Shown piece after piece: positions 26,812 to 36,078 of a stretch of DNA of 64,000 nt. Position 1 is the first letter of the stretch; each line of letters starts with the position of its first letter. The position numbers and the translations under genes were made by a program. This DNA is from a bacterium (lineage in GTDB: Bacteria; Cyanobacteriota; Vampirovibrionia; Gastranaerophilales; Gastranaerophilaceae), in assembly GCA_017396695.1 (NCBI GenBank), contig JAFQLC010000018.1, positions 124,001 to 188,000 of the forward strand, written 5' to 3'. A model generated the notes under the pieces. That model saw only the letters and a list, made by a program, of their open reading frames with translations. It ran no database searches and was not told where the DNA came from.

Positions 26812-27421
26812 TTTCGCCTTCTTTTAATTTTTTTTCCGCAATTTCTTTGTCGCTTGGTGTACGAGCAAGAATTTCTTTTTCAAGCTCGTCTTCTTCAATT
26901 AATTTGTCTTCTTCAAGTTTTGGAAGGTCATATTTATCAAGCAACATTGAAGTTTCTATTACATTTCTTGAGTGGTCAACAAATAAAATACCATCTAGGT
27001 GGTCAAATTCATGCTGAATAGCACGAGCAAGAAGTGAACCGTCTTTCGCTTCAATCACAAAAGGTTTTCCGTTGAAATTTAAAGCTTTTACTTTAACAGT
27101 TTCATATCTTCTAACATTTGTGTACATTTGGGGGAAACTCAAACAACCTTCATAACTATTAATTGCGCCTTCTTTTTTAATTATTTTTGGGTTGATGAAA
27201 ATAATAGGGTCTGGTGCTTGGTTTGGTTCTGTAACATCAATTACAAAAATTCTAACATTTTCGCCAACTTGCGGTGCTGCAAGCCCAACGCCGTTGTTGT
27301 GATACATTGTATCTACAAGGTTTTCAATTAAAACTTGTATTTTTTTAGAAATTTTTGTAACTTCTTTAGATTTTTGACGGAGTACATTTTCCCCGTATTT
27401 TTTGATTTTTAAGATTGCCAT
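26801..27421 (-). CDS. def: Peptide deformylase with extended acidic C-terminus
   Basis: Removes the N-formyl group from nascent proteins. 206 aa. Motifs: GVGLAAPQVG, EGCLSFP and QHEFDHLDG, giving the Cys and two His metal ligands and the catalytic Glu. The last 40 residues are a charged helix (LIEEDELEKEILARTPSD...) beyond the normal end, as in longer type I/III forms. The start has no Shine-Dalgarno but has a promoter whose -10 ends 6 nt before it. Confidence 0.96.
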   Translation of the reverse strand: MAILKIKKYGENVLRQKSKEVTKISKKIQVLIENLVDTMYHNNGVGLAAPQVGENVRIFVIDVTEPNQAPDPIIFINPKIIKKEGAINSYEGCLSFPQMYTNVRRYETVKVKALNFNGKPFVIEAKDGSLLARAIQHEFDHLDGILFVDHSRNVIETSMLLDKYDLPKLEEDKLIEEDELEKEILARTPSDKEIAEKKLKEGENGN

Positions 27422-27427
27422 AGCTGG

Positions 27428-27456
27428 ATTTTATCATATTTTTTGGTGCCAATCAA
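27428..27456 (-). promoter_or_regulatory. Leaderless-type promoter of def
   Basis: Minus strand: TTGATT (27451-27456), 17-nt spacer, TAAAAT (27428-27433), 6 nt, then the def ATG. It would drive def-fmt-aroH and the M16 pair. Confidence 0.7.
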
Positions 27457-27475
27457 GAAAACAGGATTTTCTCAT

Positions 27476-30400
27476 TTATTGAGCCCATTTGAAGGATTTT
27501 ACGCTTTTTGCGGAAGTTACAAGCCCTTGAATTAAAACTTGGAATTCCTTTTTGCCTTCAGCGTTTCCTGATGTTAATTCGGGAATTTTTGCTATGTCTT
27601 CTTCTGAAATTGTTGCAAGAAGTGGGTTTTTAGGCGCAACAGTTCTAACCGCTTCAAGCACTGCAAGCGCCTTAGTTGGCATTTTTTCTAAAACTTTATT
27701 CAATGTGAAATCGCCAACAGGACCTAGTTTGTTTGCAACGTGAGGTGAAATTCTTCCTAAAATTTTCATATCTGCATAGTTTGTGAGCAAATTATATTTT
27801 CCTGTTGCATATAAGCTCATGTTTGCTCCTCGAGATGCGAATTTGTTGATTGTTGCCCAGCCGTTTCCAAAAGTTAGAGTTCCTTCAAGAGTGCTAAATT
27901 CGCCGGTATTTACTTTTGAAACAGCAGATATTGCATTATTTAAGTTAAAACCCAATATGTTTTCTGAAAGCAAGTTGCCTGCATATAAGAAGTTTTCAAA
28001 CTTGATAAAATCTTTCATAACACCGTTTTTCACTGTGAATTTTGCATTTCCTGTAAGCGTTTTCATTTGTTGAGTAAATGTTGCGCCACGGAATTCGCCT
28101 TTAACTATGCCTTCAAGAGTTCCCGATGTTGGCAAAGTTACGCCCACAAATGCTTTTGAGGCTTTTGCAACATTTATATTTTTCCCTGTTATATTGAAAC
28201 CTGTTTTAAGTTGAGAAAGGTGATAACTTGCACTGCCTGTTGCATATCCGTCATAAGCGCTTGCTTTCAGGTCAGATATTGTTACAAGGTCGTTTGCCAT
28301 TTTGAAATTAAAGCCAATGTTTTGGAGAAGGATTGTCCCTGTTTTTAAATTTGAAATCGTGCCTTTCCCTGTTTTTACAATTATATTACTTGTAGGCCCA
28401 GCAGTTGTTTGTGTATTAGGAGCAGAAGCTATAATTTGCATAATTTCATCAGCATCAAGCGTACCAGATGAGAAATTCAAATTATTTATAGTGATATATT
28501 TTGTCATATCACTATTTAAATTCAGCTCTCCTCTAAAATCAGATTTTCCAACTTTGATGCCCGTTGCAGTTGCTGCAATAATAGATTTTTTAAAGTTTAT
28601 AAGGGCATTTTCAACAGTTAATTTAAATGTTGGATAATTGAGATTTGAAATTGCAAATTGCCCAGTAATTTCAGGTTTTGCAACACTACCTGCTATATTT
28701 AAATTTCCCTTTGCACTAAGTTTTGTGCCGTCTAAAATTTCTAAAATAATGTTTAATTTTTGAGGTAAATTTACTGCAATGTTTGATAATATTGGATTTT
28801 GAGAATAAATATTTGCAACTTTGCCTTTAACATTAAACACATTTGGAGCTGAGATATCATTAATAATTAAATCATTTCCTTTTATGTTGATGTTGCAAGT
28901 GGTTTTTACGGTTTGACCTTTGATGTTTTCAATATCAATTATATTTATGTAATTATTTGCGCTTGTTACAATATTTCCCTTTATTTCAATATCGTCAATA
29001 TCACCTGTAATCGTTGCATTTAGTGGAATCGCACCTCTGTATGTGATATTTTTTCTCATTTCTTGTGGGATAAAGCTCAAAATAAATTCAGGCGAAATAT
29101 TACCTTTTGAGGTGAGGTTAATTTCAGGTTTTTTCATATAATCTTCAATATAACCTGAGGCTACAATAGCATTTGCGCCCATTAAAATTTTAAATGGTTC
29201 AATTGTTATTTTTTCAGAATTTCCTGTAATTTTAGCGCTAGGTAAATTTAGCCCTTGAGGTGCACCTTGCACTTTGAAATTAAGAGCGCTCACATTTGCG
29301 TTCAAATTAAAATCATCACCAGATGGTGTAACAGTTGCGCTTGCTTTTGAGATTGTAAGTGGCGCTTTTAGGCTTTTAATTAAAATATTAATATTGTCAG
29401 CATTTGCACTACCTACAAATTCTGGTTTTTCAAATGAACCTTTAATATCTGCTTTTGCTTGGATTGTTCCGCCATTGAATGCCAAGTCTTTTAAATCAGA
29501 TTCTTTCACAAGTTTTAGGCTACTTAAAAGTTTGACAATTTCTGAGATTTTAAGCGGGTCTGAACTTATTTTTAAATTCATTCTAGAGTTTGTGTCAATC
29601 ACGCCATCTGCTTGGAATTTTGCGTTGTTGAGTGATGCGTGAGTATCTTTAATTGTCATTTTGTTGCCTGTAAAGTCAATGGTTGAGGCAATATTTGTTA
29701 AATTAACATTTGCTTTAGGGTATGCAATATTTCCTTCAACAAGCTTTATAAAGCCGTCTGATTTAATTTTTTTGAAATCGCTGTCTATGTTGAAATCGCA
29801 GTTGAGATAACCTTTTGCAAGAATGTTTTTGAAATCATTTTGGATATTGAATAAATTTAAAATAGCGCCTATATGATTTTTGATTTGGTTAAGTGAAGCT
29901 TTATCGCATTTTGTTTGAAGGTTGATTTTTGCTTTTTTTCCAAGTTCTAAAAAGCCGTTTGAGGTTAAAAATTCGTTTTGTGCTATGTATAATTTTGTGT
30001 CAATTTTAATTTTGTTTTTGTCGAAATTCAAATCAAGATTGCTATTTGGGAGTTTTTTACCATCTAGCACAATTGTTGCTTCATCGACTTTTAAATATCC
30101 TTTTGCGCTAAAGTTTTCAAGGTCATTAATTTTTAAATTAGCAAGTATATTTGCATGGGCTCCTAATGTGTCAATCATTGCAAATGGGTTGAAAAGCTCC
30201 ATTTGAGAAGTTTGCGCCGTGCTTTCGCTCGCTTCAAATTCAGGAAGTTTTGTGCTTAAATTTACATCAAAATTCAAATATTTTTTTGCTACATCAACCC
30301 TTGAAATATTTCCTTTGGTTGCAATTTGAAGTGGACCTTCAAGAGAATTTAACTTAAATGTTGAGTTTTTTGCGGTTAAATTAAAAGATTTTTTAATATC

Positions 30401-30955
30401 TTCATCTTTTAAATTAAGTGCTAAATTATCAACAATAACCTTAATTTTTCCAAGTTCAAGCGGAAAATTTATACTTGTTTCTTCTTTATTTTCGCTTTGA
30501 GTTTGAGTTTGCGGTGCACTTTGTGTGAAATAATCAAGAATAGTATATTTTTTATTTTTATACACAAGATTTAAGGTAATATCTTTTGCATAAATTTTTT
30601 CAAGATTTATTTTCCCAAAAATAATTGATGGAATATTAATTTCAATACTTGGGCTCGAAATGCTTATGAGTTTTGTTTTATCTGGTGCAATAAGAGTTAT
30701 ATTTTCTGCAATTAGACCAACATCAAGTTTTGGAGTGGTTTTGAGTTTTAATCCTTTAGTATCGAGGGTTATTGGAGTTATTTTTGCAAGTTCCGTGTTA
30801 ATTAAGGGAAGGTAGTTTTCAAATTTAATTACATTCGGCAAAATAAAAAGAAAACTAAGATAAATAAACCCAAAAATACCTGCAAGTGTTCCAAATAAAA
30901 TTTTTACAAACCTAGGAACCGCAAATTTTGGTTTGCTATTATTTTTAAAAATCAT
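27476..30955 (-). CDS. AsmA-like envelope giant
   Basis: 1159 aa. An N-terminal membrane anchor (about residues 17-37) is followed by an AsmA-type start (NYLPLINTELAKIT and LKLKTTPKLDVG) and a very long series of beta strands with repeated 'ITG-x-xNI/LDGxL' style spacing, then a C-terminal AsmA_2-like part (LTGNAKFTVKNGVMKD, ANMSLYATGKYNLLTNYADM, GPVGDFTLNKVL). Proteins of this group form periplasm-spanning hydrophobic grooves for phospholipid transport to the outer membrane (AsmA/TamB/YhdP superfamily). It follows the Tol-like genes closely, suggesting joint control of envelope upkeep. Confidence 0.82.
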   Translation of the reverse strand: MIFKNNSKPKFAVPRFVKILFGTLAGIFGFIYLSFLFILPNVIKFENYLPLINTELAKITPITLDTKGLKLKTTPKLDVGLIAENITLIAPDKTKLISISSPSIEINIPSIIFGKINLEKIYAKDITLNLVYKNKKYTILDYFTQSAPQTQTQSENKEETSINFPLELGKIKVIVDNLALNLKDEDIKKSFNLTAKNSTFKLNSLEGPLQIATKGNISRVDVAKKYLNFDVNLSTKLPEFEASESTAQTSQMELFNPFAMIDTLGAHANILANLKINDLENFSAKGYLKVDEATIVLDGKKLPNSNLDLNFDKNKIKIDTKLYIAQNEFLTSNGFLELGKKAKINLQTKCDKASLNQIKNHIGAILNLFNIQNDFKNILAKGYLNCDFNIDSDFKKIKSDGFIKLVEGNIAYPKANVNLTNIASTIDFTGNKMTIKDTHASLNNAKFQADGVIDTNSRMNLKISSDPLKISEIVKLLSSLKLVKESDLKDLAFNGGTIQAKADIKGSFEKPEFVGSANADNINILIKSLKAPLTISKASATVTPSGDDFNLNANVSALNFKVQGAPQGLNLPSAKITGNSEKITIEPFKILMGANAIVASGYIEDYMKKPEINLTSKGNISPEFILSFIPQEMRKNITYRGAIPLNATITGDIDDIEIKGNIVTSANNYINIIDIENIKGQTVKTTCNINIKGNDLIINDISAPNVFNVKGKVANIYSQNPILSNIAVNLPQKLNIILEILDGTKLSAKGNLNIAGSVAKPEITGQFAISNLNYPTFKLTVENALINFKKSIIAATATGIKVGKSDFRGELNLNSDMTKYITINNLNFSSGTLDADEIMQIIASAPNTQTTAGPTSNIIVKTGKGTISNLKTGTILLQNIGFNFKMANDLVTISDLKASAYDGYATGSASYHLSQLKTGFNITGKNINVAKASKAFVGVTLPTSGTLEGIVKGEFRGATFTQQMKTLTGNAKFTVKNGVMKDFIKFENFLYAGNLLSENILGFNLNNAISAVSKVNTGEFSTLEGTLTFGNGWATINKFASRGANMSLYATGKYNLLTNYADMKILGRISPHVANKLGPVGDFTLNKVLEKMPTKALAVLEAVRTVAPKNPLLATISEEDIAKIPELTSGNAEGKKEFQVLIQGLVTSAKSVKSFKWAQ

Positions 30956-30978
30956 ACTTCGTCCTCAAATTGTGTCAT

Positions 30979-31362
30979 TTATATTTCTGTAATTGAAATG
31001 CTTTCTATGCCTGAATTGCGAGCTTCATCCATAAGCTTTACAACTGTGCTATGGTCTGAATTTCCTTCAACTTGAATCATCAAACCATCAGCTGCTTCTT
31101 CTTTTTTGGCAGTAAGCGCTGAGTTTAAATTGTTTGCTTCAACTTCTTCTTCGCCTATAAAATATTTGTTTTCTTCTGTGATTGTAACAGTTAAAATTTT
31201 TGAATCTTTTTTGTTTTCTTGTTCTTCAACAAATTGTGGCACAGAAAGTTTTAAGCCTTGTTGGTCAAACATTGGTGCTATAACCATCATGATGATAAGC
31301 AGAACAAGAAAAATGTCTGTTAAAGGAGTGATGTTTATTTCATTAAATGTTTGTCTTCTCAT
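30979..31362 (-). CDS. ExbD/TolR family protein, second copy
   Basis: 127 aa, one N-terminal membrane helix with the proton-pathway Asp in ITPLTDIFLVLLIIMMV, then a small periplasmic domain ending GIESISITE. It overlaps the upstream ExbD/TolR gene at one base (31362). The first 25 residues are nearly identical to those of the upstream copy, also at DNA level, so this is a tandem duplication that has diverged in the periplasmic part. Confidence 0.92.
   Translation of the reverse strand: MRRQTFNEINITPLTDIFLVLLIIMMVIAPMFDQQGLKLSVPQFVEEQENKKDSKILTVTITEENKYFIGEEEVEANNLNSALTAKKEEAADGLMIQVEGNSDHSTVVKLMDEARNSGIESISITEI
31276..31314. repeat. Near-identical segment shared by the two TolR genes (copy 1)
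   Basis: About 38 nt beginning GCTATAACCATCAT at 31277 matches 31717-31754 with one mismatch visible. It encodes the conserved membrane helix with the proton-binding Asp. Confidence 0.8.
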
Positions 31363-31832
31363 TAATTTTTTGCTCCTTTTTCAGCGTTTTCTTTAAGATT
31401 TCTTTGTTCTTTTTTGCTCAATGGTTCGCCTGCAACAGTTAGTTTTTCATATCCTGCGCTTTGAGCAAGGCGCATTATTTTTAATATTTCGGAACTTTTT
31501 GTTTTTTCATCTGCTCGAACAACAACTTGTTTTTCTTGAGATTCATTCACAAGTGCAACAAGTTTTTCTTCTAAATCGCCCTCGTTTGTTTTTTCGCCGT
31601 TTATATACATTTCGCCATCTTTTGTAATTGAAACAATGGCTTTTTTATCTTCAATGGCAACACCTGAGTTAATTTCAGGCATTGTGATGTTGTTGTCCAT
31701 AGATTGAAACCCTGGGGCTATAACCATCATAATGATAAGCAGAACAAGAAAAATATCAGTAAGCGGTGTGATATTTATTTCGTTAAATGTTGCTTTTTTG
31801 CCATTTTCAGATTGTGTTAATTTGATTGCCAT
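31362..31832 (-). CDS. ExbD/TolR family protein, first copy
   Basis: 156 aa, same plan as its neighbour: short cytoplasmic tail, NITPLTDIFLVLLIIMMV helix with the conserved Asp, then the ExbD periplasmic domain (VVRADEKTKSSEILKIMRLAQSAG is the conserved helix region). The C-terminus carries an extra charged tail (EPLSKKEQRNLKENAEKGAKN-like). Works with the TolQ/ExbB protein encoded 9 nt upstream to convert the proton gradient into motion. Confidence 0.92.
   Translation of the reverse strand: MAIKLTQSENGKKATFNEINITPLTDIFLVLLIIMMVIAPGFQSMDNNITMPEINSGVAIEDKKAIVSITKDGEMYINGEKTNEGDLEEKLVALVNESQEKQVVVRADEKTKSSEILKIMRLAQSAGYEKLTVAGEPLSKKEQRNLKENAEKGAKN
31716..31754. repeat. Near-identical segment shared by the two TolR genes (copy 2)
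   Basis: Partner of 31276-31314. Protein-level identity in this helix is expected from function; identity at synonymous positions points to fairly recent duplication or gene conversion. Confidence 0.8.
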
Positions 31833-31841
31833 TTTTTATCC

Positions 31842-32492
31842 TTAAAGAGCGATGTTGCCTGCTTCGCCTGTAACTTTTACTTCTTCGTCTGAATCAATAA
31901 AGCTTAAGAAAACTAATTTGATAAGTTTGAAATCTGATTCAAATTGAGTAACAACTGTTTGGAAATAGTTGTATAAAACAACTGCAACAATTGCAACGCC
32001 AAGACCGAATGCTGTTGCGATAAGCGCTGATGCAATACCCATTGCAACTGCTGTTGATTGGTTGCCTTGAGAAGCTAAATCTTGGAAAGTGTATAGAATA
32101 CGAACAACTGTTCCGAATAACCCTAAAAATGGCGCAACACCACCAATTGTTCCAAGAATTGTTAAACCTTTTTCAAGTTTTCTTGTGGCAAGGCTTGATG
32201 AAATATCAAATGCTCTTGAAAAGCCTGATTTTTGCTCAGTATAAATTCTAAGACCTTCATCTGTCATTTCAGAGATGATACCACCGATTTGTCTTGATAT
32301 TTTTTCTGCCGTTCCAATGCTATTTTTAGCAAGTGCTCTTTGTAGGTCTTGAATGAATGCGCTGATGTTTCTTTTGTTGCGGTTATAGTAGCTGAAACGG
32401 TTGATTGCAACTGCTACAACAAGAATTGAGCAAACAAAGATTGGTAAAAGCACTGGCCAGTCAATTGCGATAGAATGTAATAAAAGTTCCAT
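31842..32492 (-). CDS. MotA/TolQ/ExbB proton-channel protein
   Basis: 216 aa with three predicted membrane helices (about 13-30, 115-140, 155-180). The conserved block LGTIGGVAPFLGLFGTVVRI and the later ALIATAFGLGVAIVAVVLYN identify the TolQ/ExbB family; the latter helices line the proton path. Part of a TolA/TonB-TolQ-TolR-TolR set on the minus strand. No tolB or pal is adjacent. Confidence 0.94.
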   Translation of the reverse strand: MELLLHSIAIDWPVLLPIFVCSILVVAVAINRFSYYNRNKRNISAFIQDLQRALAKNSIGTAEKISRQIGGIISEMTDEGLRIYTEQKSGFSRAFDISSSLATRKLEKGLTILGTIGGVAPFLGLFGTVVRILYTFQDLASQGNQSTAVAMGIASALIATAFGLGVAIVAVVLYNYFQTVVTQFESDFKLIKLVFLSFIDSDEEVKVTGEAGNIAL

Positions 32493-32518
32493 AATTTTAT
32501 ATCCTCATTTTATTGTGT

Positions 32519-33715
32519 TTATCTATATCTTGCACCTAGTACGTTATAATCGAAGGTGAAATCAATGTCTATGTTTGAGCCTTTGTATTCAGGCGGAAGT
32601 GGTGGGAATGGTGCTGATTGTTGAATTGCAGCACGTGCAGCCTGATCTGCAAGAGCTAGTCCTGATGATTTTACGACATTCATTGAAAGCAGTTTCCCAT
32701 CTCTTGAAATTTTGAAATATATAACAACTCTTTTTGAAGTGTCGCCTTTTGGTGGGTTCCAATTTCTTCTAATTCTAGCCTCTAAGTTGCGCATATAAGG
32801 ACCCCAATCGGCTTGCCTGATTGCATCTATACCAGGGGCGCCTGCTGGGTTCCCTGGGCTTGGGTTGCCATAGTTTCCATATCCGCCACCAGATGAGCCA
32901 CGAGAGCCAGTTGTTCCAGTGCCAGATGTTCCTCTTGAAGTTCCTGTACCTGTTCCTTTGCTAAATTGTGGGCTGAGTCCATGTGAGCCTGAGCCTGTGC
33001 CAACCCCTGTTCCTTGTGGTTTATAGCCACCAGATGTTGCTGTGCCACCGCCTTTTGAAATTGTTGTGCCTGTTGGTTGTGTGCCTCTTGGAACAGTTGT
33101 TGTAAACGGACTGCTTGGAGTTTGCACAATTTTAGGCATTTGAGCTTTTGGCATATCTGGGCCAGCTTGTTTTACAAGCGGTGCTGCTGGTTTTGGTGCT
33201 TGCATTGGTTTAGGTTTAGCTGGTGCTTTAGGAGCTGGTGCTTGCTGTTCGATTTTTTTCATTAAATTGGCGCTTGGTGCCGCCTTTGCCACTTTCTTTG
33301 CAGGCTGTGGGCTAGGTTTTATGCTTTTTGCTTGTTTTGCAGGTGCTGGGCTTGGTTCAGATATTTTTCTTTTTGGGTCGTGAATACCGCCCGCACGAGA
33401 ATTTCTATCTGAGCGAAGATTTGTGTTTTTGTTTATCGGTGGTGCTTCTTTTTTATTTACAAGCACAAATTCAATATCTTTTTTAGGGAGTAAGTTTGGT
33501 TTTTCAAACATGAAAAGATTAATTCCAAGAAGTGCAAGAGCAATTGAAATTAACCACACGCAAGCTGCTGCCGCTGGATGTAAAGCTGTTGAGATTGCAA
33601 GAGCTTTTTTGAAGGATATTTCATCTGATGTGTTTGCAGAAAAATCATGTGGCAGAGTTTTTTCAATTGCCGTATTATCCTCGTTTAACATATATCTGCT
33701 TGGAATTTGTCCCAT
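32519..33715 (-). CDS. TonB/TolA-type energy transducer
   Basis: 398 aa. A cytoplasmic N-terminal segment of about 45 residues, a membrane helix (about 48-69), a long Lys/Pro/Ala-rich then Gly/Ser/Thr-rich spacer able to span the periplasm, and a TonB-C-terminal domain (ARIRRNWNPPKGD..., VVIYFKISRDGKL, SSGLALADQAARAAI, FPPLP). The YMRNLEARIRRNW start of the domain and spacer composition favour TolA-like function in envelope constriction, but TonB-type import cannot be excluded. AAGGGGA precedes the ATG. Confidence 0.88.
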   Translation of the reverse strand: MGQIPSRYMLNEDNTAIEKTLPHDFSANTSDEISFKKALAISTALHPAAAACVWLISIALALLGINLFMFEKPNLLPKKDIEFVLVNKKEAPPINKNTNLRSDRNSRAGGIHDPKRKISEPSPAPAKQAKSIKPSPQPAKKVAKAAPSANLMKKIEQQAPAPKAPAKPKPMQAPKPAAPLVKQAGPDMPKAQMPKIVQTPSSPFTTTVPRGTQPTGTTISKGGGTATSGGYKPQGTGVGTGSGSHGLSPQFSKGTGTGTSRGTSGTGTTGSRGSSGGGYGNYGNPSPGNPAGAPGIDAIRQADWGPYMRNLEARIRRNWNPPKGDTSKRVVIYFKISRDGKLLSMNVVKSSGLALADQAARAAIQQSAPFPPLPPEYKGSNIDIDFTFDYNVLGARYR

Positions 33716-33783
33716 TTTCCCCTTATCTTTTGTTCTTTTTATTTATTTTAAATAAAAAAGTTTTAAAAAAATCGCCCGATTTT

Positions 33784-34503
33784 CTAATAATTGTAACCAC
33801 TTGGTGCACTTATTGTGATTGGTTGATCAAAATAAATGTCAAGAATTGCACCTGTTGGAATTTCAATTGGCGAGCCTTTTTCAACGAGCCCTTTAACAAC
33901 TCCGCCGCCTGCACCAATTGCTGTTCCATATACTGCGCCTTTGCCAACGCTTCCGCCTGACACTGCACCCATAACAGTACCAAGTATTGCACCGCCACCA
34001 GCGCCAATTGCGGTTTCTTTGGCGTAATCAATTGCTGCATCTTTTTTTGTGCCACCTTTGAGGCGTCCTGTGTTATCAGATGTTTTAATAATTGCGCTAA
34101 CAGGAATTCTGTATCCGTGTGGTGTTGTAATGCAGTTAAATCTTACATAAATTTCGCCATTGTGTTTTGCTCTGCCTGCTTTTCTAACATCAATTGCGGT
34201 TCCATAAATTGTGCTTCCTGCAGGCGCTATAACTTCGCCTTTATATGTGAGTGTTTCGTGAAGCGTTGCGTTTACTGTTGCGCCTTGATATGTTGTTTCT
34301 GAACTCAATGGTTGAGCTAAAACCGCTTTTGTCATCATTCCTGCAGGCGTGTATATAACTGAACCTTGAAGTGGTACATTATTATTTTGTGGTTGTTGAA
34401 CAACTTCATATGAAAAATTTCCGGCTGCTTGAGCTGGATTTGTTGAAAAAGCTAAACCACTTAAAAGTGAAATCGTGAAAACTGTTAATGCTATTCTTTT
34501 CAT
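33784..34503 (-). CDS. Secreted glycine-zipper protein, TrbI-like
   Basis: 239 aa. Signal peptide to about residue 27 (AQAA). The core resembles the beta-barrel of TrbI/VirB10-type proteins: APAGSTIYGTAIDVRKAG, then PHGYRIPVSAII. It is followed by an extended Gly/Ala-rich zipper of about 40 residues (GAGGGAILGTVMGAVSGG...) that may insert in or contact a membrane, and a closing IEIPTGAILDIYFDQPI strand. GAGGAG is upstream. No conjugation genes are nearby, so an envelope role is more likely than transfer. It probably pairs with the gene just upstream. Confidence 0.7.
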   Translation of the reverse strand: MKRIALTVFTISLLSGLAFSTNPAQAAGNFSYEVVQQPQNNNVPLQGSVIYTPAGMMTKAVLAQPLSSETTYQGATVNATLHETLTYKGEVIAPAGSTIYGTAIDVRKAGRAKHNGEIYVRFNCITTPHGYRIPVSAIIKTSDNTGRLKGGTKKDAAIDYAKETAIGAGGGAILGTVMGAVSGGSVGKGAVYGTAIGAGGGVVKGLVEKGSPIEIPTGAILDIYFDQPITISAPSGYNY

Positions 34504-34566
34504 AACCTTTTACTCCTCAATAAAATTATAAAACATATTTGACAAATGGCAAAAAACTTAACATTT

Positions 34567-35094
34567 TTAGTCTTTTAAAATGAGATTTTCTTTAAAAATG
34601 ATATATAAGTCGTTTTTTTGCGTGATTGTTGTATGCTTGCCAAATTCATAGTGTCCTGCGGGCACCCATTGTTGAAGCGCTCTAAATTGACCAATGTAGT
34701 GGATTGCTTTTGTGTAATCTGCAGGTGGTGCAAGCTCCCCGCCTATTTGTTCCTTGCCTTCGTAAGTTATTATTGCGTTAATATCGTAAACATCGCCATT
34801 TGGCATAAGCATTTTGTCAATTTTCATACTAAATGCCCCATTCACCCCCTGAATTGGCATTTTAAGGAAATTTATGTGCCCTGCAAAAATTGTGCTTTTT
34901 GGAATTAAAATTTCTGTCCCTTGCCACATATCTGTGTAATTTACAAAATATACAAAATCTCCTTCGGTGTAATTTTGCGTTGAAATTGGTTTTCTTGGGT
35001 TCACTCTCACAAGCGTATCTTTAATTATCTCAAGTGCTTGAGCGGTTTGAGAGATAATAAAAAATGCGAATAGGGAGAGAAGAAATTTTTTCAT
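34567..35094 (-). CDS. Secreted protein of unknown function, related in layout to its neighbour
   Basis: 175 aa with a signal peptide of about 20 residues (ends AQA). The mature part is beta-rich, with ILIPKSTIFAGHINF and MPNGDVYDINAIITY, which recall the 'pore-strand' part of TrbI-like domains in the next gene, but without the glycine zipper. No lipobox. There is no Shine-Dalgarno; a leaderless-type promoter ends 6 nt before the ATG. Confidence 0.65.
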   Translation of the reverse strand: MKKFLLSLFAFFIISQTAQALEIIKDTLVRVNPRKPISTQNYTEGDFVYFVNYTDMWQGTEILIPKSTIFAGHINFLKMPIQGVNGAFSMKIDKMLMPNGDVYDINAIITYEGKEQIGGELAPPADYTKAIHYIGQFRALQQWVPAGHYEFGKHTTITQKNDLYIIFKENLILKD

Positions 35095-35100
35095 AATCTT

Positions 35101-35128
35101 ATTTTACTTTTTTTTCTGATAAAATCAA
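35101..35128 (-). promoter_or_regulatory. Leaderless-type promoter
   Basis: Minus strand: TTGATT (35123-35128), 16-nt spacer, TAAAAT (35101-35106), then 6 nt to the ATG at 35094. Confidence 0.6.
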
Positions 35129-35139
35129 TAATTCTGCTT

Positions 35140-36042
35140 TTATGCCCTTGGGTGTGCGCTTTGGTAAACTTCTTGAAGTCTTTGAGTTGAAATGTGAGTG
35201 TATATTTGGGTGTTTGCTATGCTTGCGTGCCCGAGAAGTTCTTGCACAATTCTTAAATCTGCACCGTGTTCGAGTAGTTTTGTTGCAAAACTATGACGGA
35301 ACATATGCGGAGTTACTCTTTTTGGGAGTTCAATTTTTTGGACAGTTTCTTTAAGTGCTTTTCTGATGCTTTGATTTTGAAGTCTAAAACCGTTGTAGTT
35401 TGTGAATAATGGGCTATTTTTGTCTTTAGGATTTGAGTTAATCAAAGGTGCAATGTTTTGGATATAGTTTTCGAGTTGCTTTTTGGTTGAATCTGGAATA
35501 AGCACTATTCTTTCTTTTGCGCCTTTCCCAAAAACAGTAATTTCCCCTTCTTTTAAATTTAAATTTCCTAAATTTAGGTTCGAAAGTTCGCTGATTCGCA
35601 TTCCTGTAACCCAAAGAAGTTCAAAAATAATTCTATTACGGTAACCTGCTGGAGTTTCTATTTTTATGTTTTGAATTATTTTTTGAATTTCATCTTCTGT
35701 TAAAAAGTTTGGCAACTTCTTTTCTTTTTTAGGCAAAACAACATTGTTTACTGGGTTAAAATCGATAATTTCTTCGTTATACAAGAATTTATAAAAACTT
35801 TTTATTCCTGCAATTTTTCTTGTAACAGTTGTTCTTTTGTATTTCATTGTTTGAATAAAATGTAAAAAAGAACTGATTGTTTTTGAATCAACTTCAAGTG
35901 GAGATTTACTATCAAGCCAAATAATAAAGTTTTTTATGTCTGTTAAATAAGCACGAGCAGTGTGCGAAGAAAAATTCCTTTCTTTCATAAGGTAAATTTC
36001 AAAATCATAAATTAATTTTTTTGTAATTTCATTATTTGCCAT
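35140..36042 (-). CDS. Tyrosine recombinase XerC/XerD
   Basis: 300 aa site-specific recombinase, probably for chromosome-dimer resolution. SAM-like N-terminal domain to about residue 95, then the catalytic domain with Arg149 (TGMRISEL), Lys173 (GKGAKER), His246 and Arg249 (TPHMFRH), His272 (LGHASI) and Tyr281 (QIYTH). Complete and of normal length, with housekeeping context rather than mobile-element context, so Xer rather than an integrase. Whether XerC or XerD cannot be decided here. Confidence 0.92.
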   Translation of the reverse strand: MANNEITKKLIYDFEIYLMKERNFSSHTARAYLTDIKNFIIWLDSKSPLEVDSKTISSFLHFIQTMKYKRTTVTRKIAGIKSFYKFLYNEEIIDFNPVNNVVLPKKEKKLPNFLTEDEIQKIIQNIKIETPAGYRNRIIFELLWVTGMRISELSNLNLGNLNLKEGEITVFGKGAKERIVLIPDSTKKQLENYIQNIAPLINSNPKDKNSPLFTNYNGFRLQNQSIRKALKETVQKIELPKRVTPHMFRHSFATKLLEHGADLRIVQELLGHASIANTQIYTHISTQRLQEVYQSAHPRA

Positions 36043-36048
36043 ATCTTT

Positions 36049-36078
36049 ATTTTAAAGCATTTTTAATAATAATTCCAA
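36049..36078 (-). promoter_or_regulatory. Leaderless-type promoter of the Xer recombinase
   Basis: Minus strand: TTGGAA (36073-36078), 18-nt spacer, TAAAAT (36049-36054), then 6 nt to the ATG at 36042. No Shine-Dalgarno. Confidence 0.55.
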
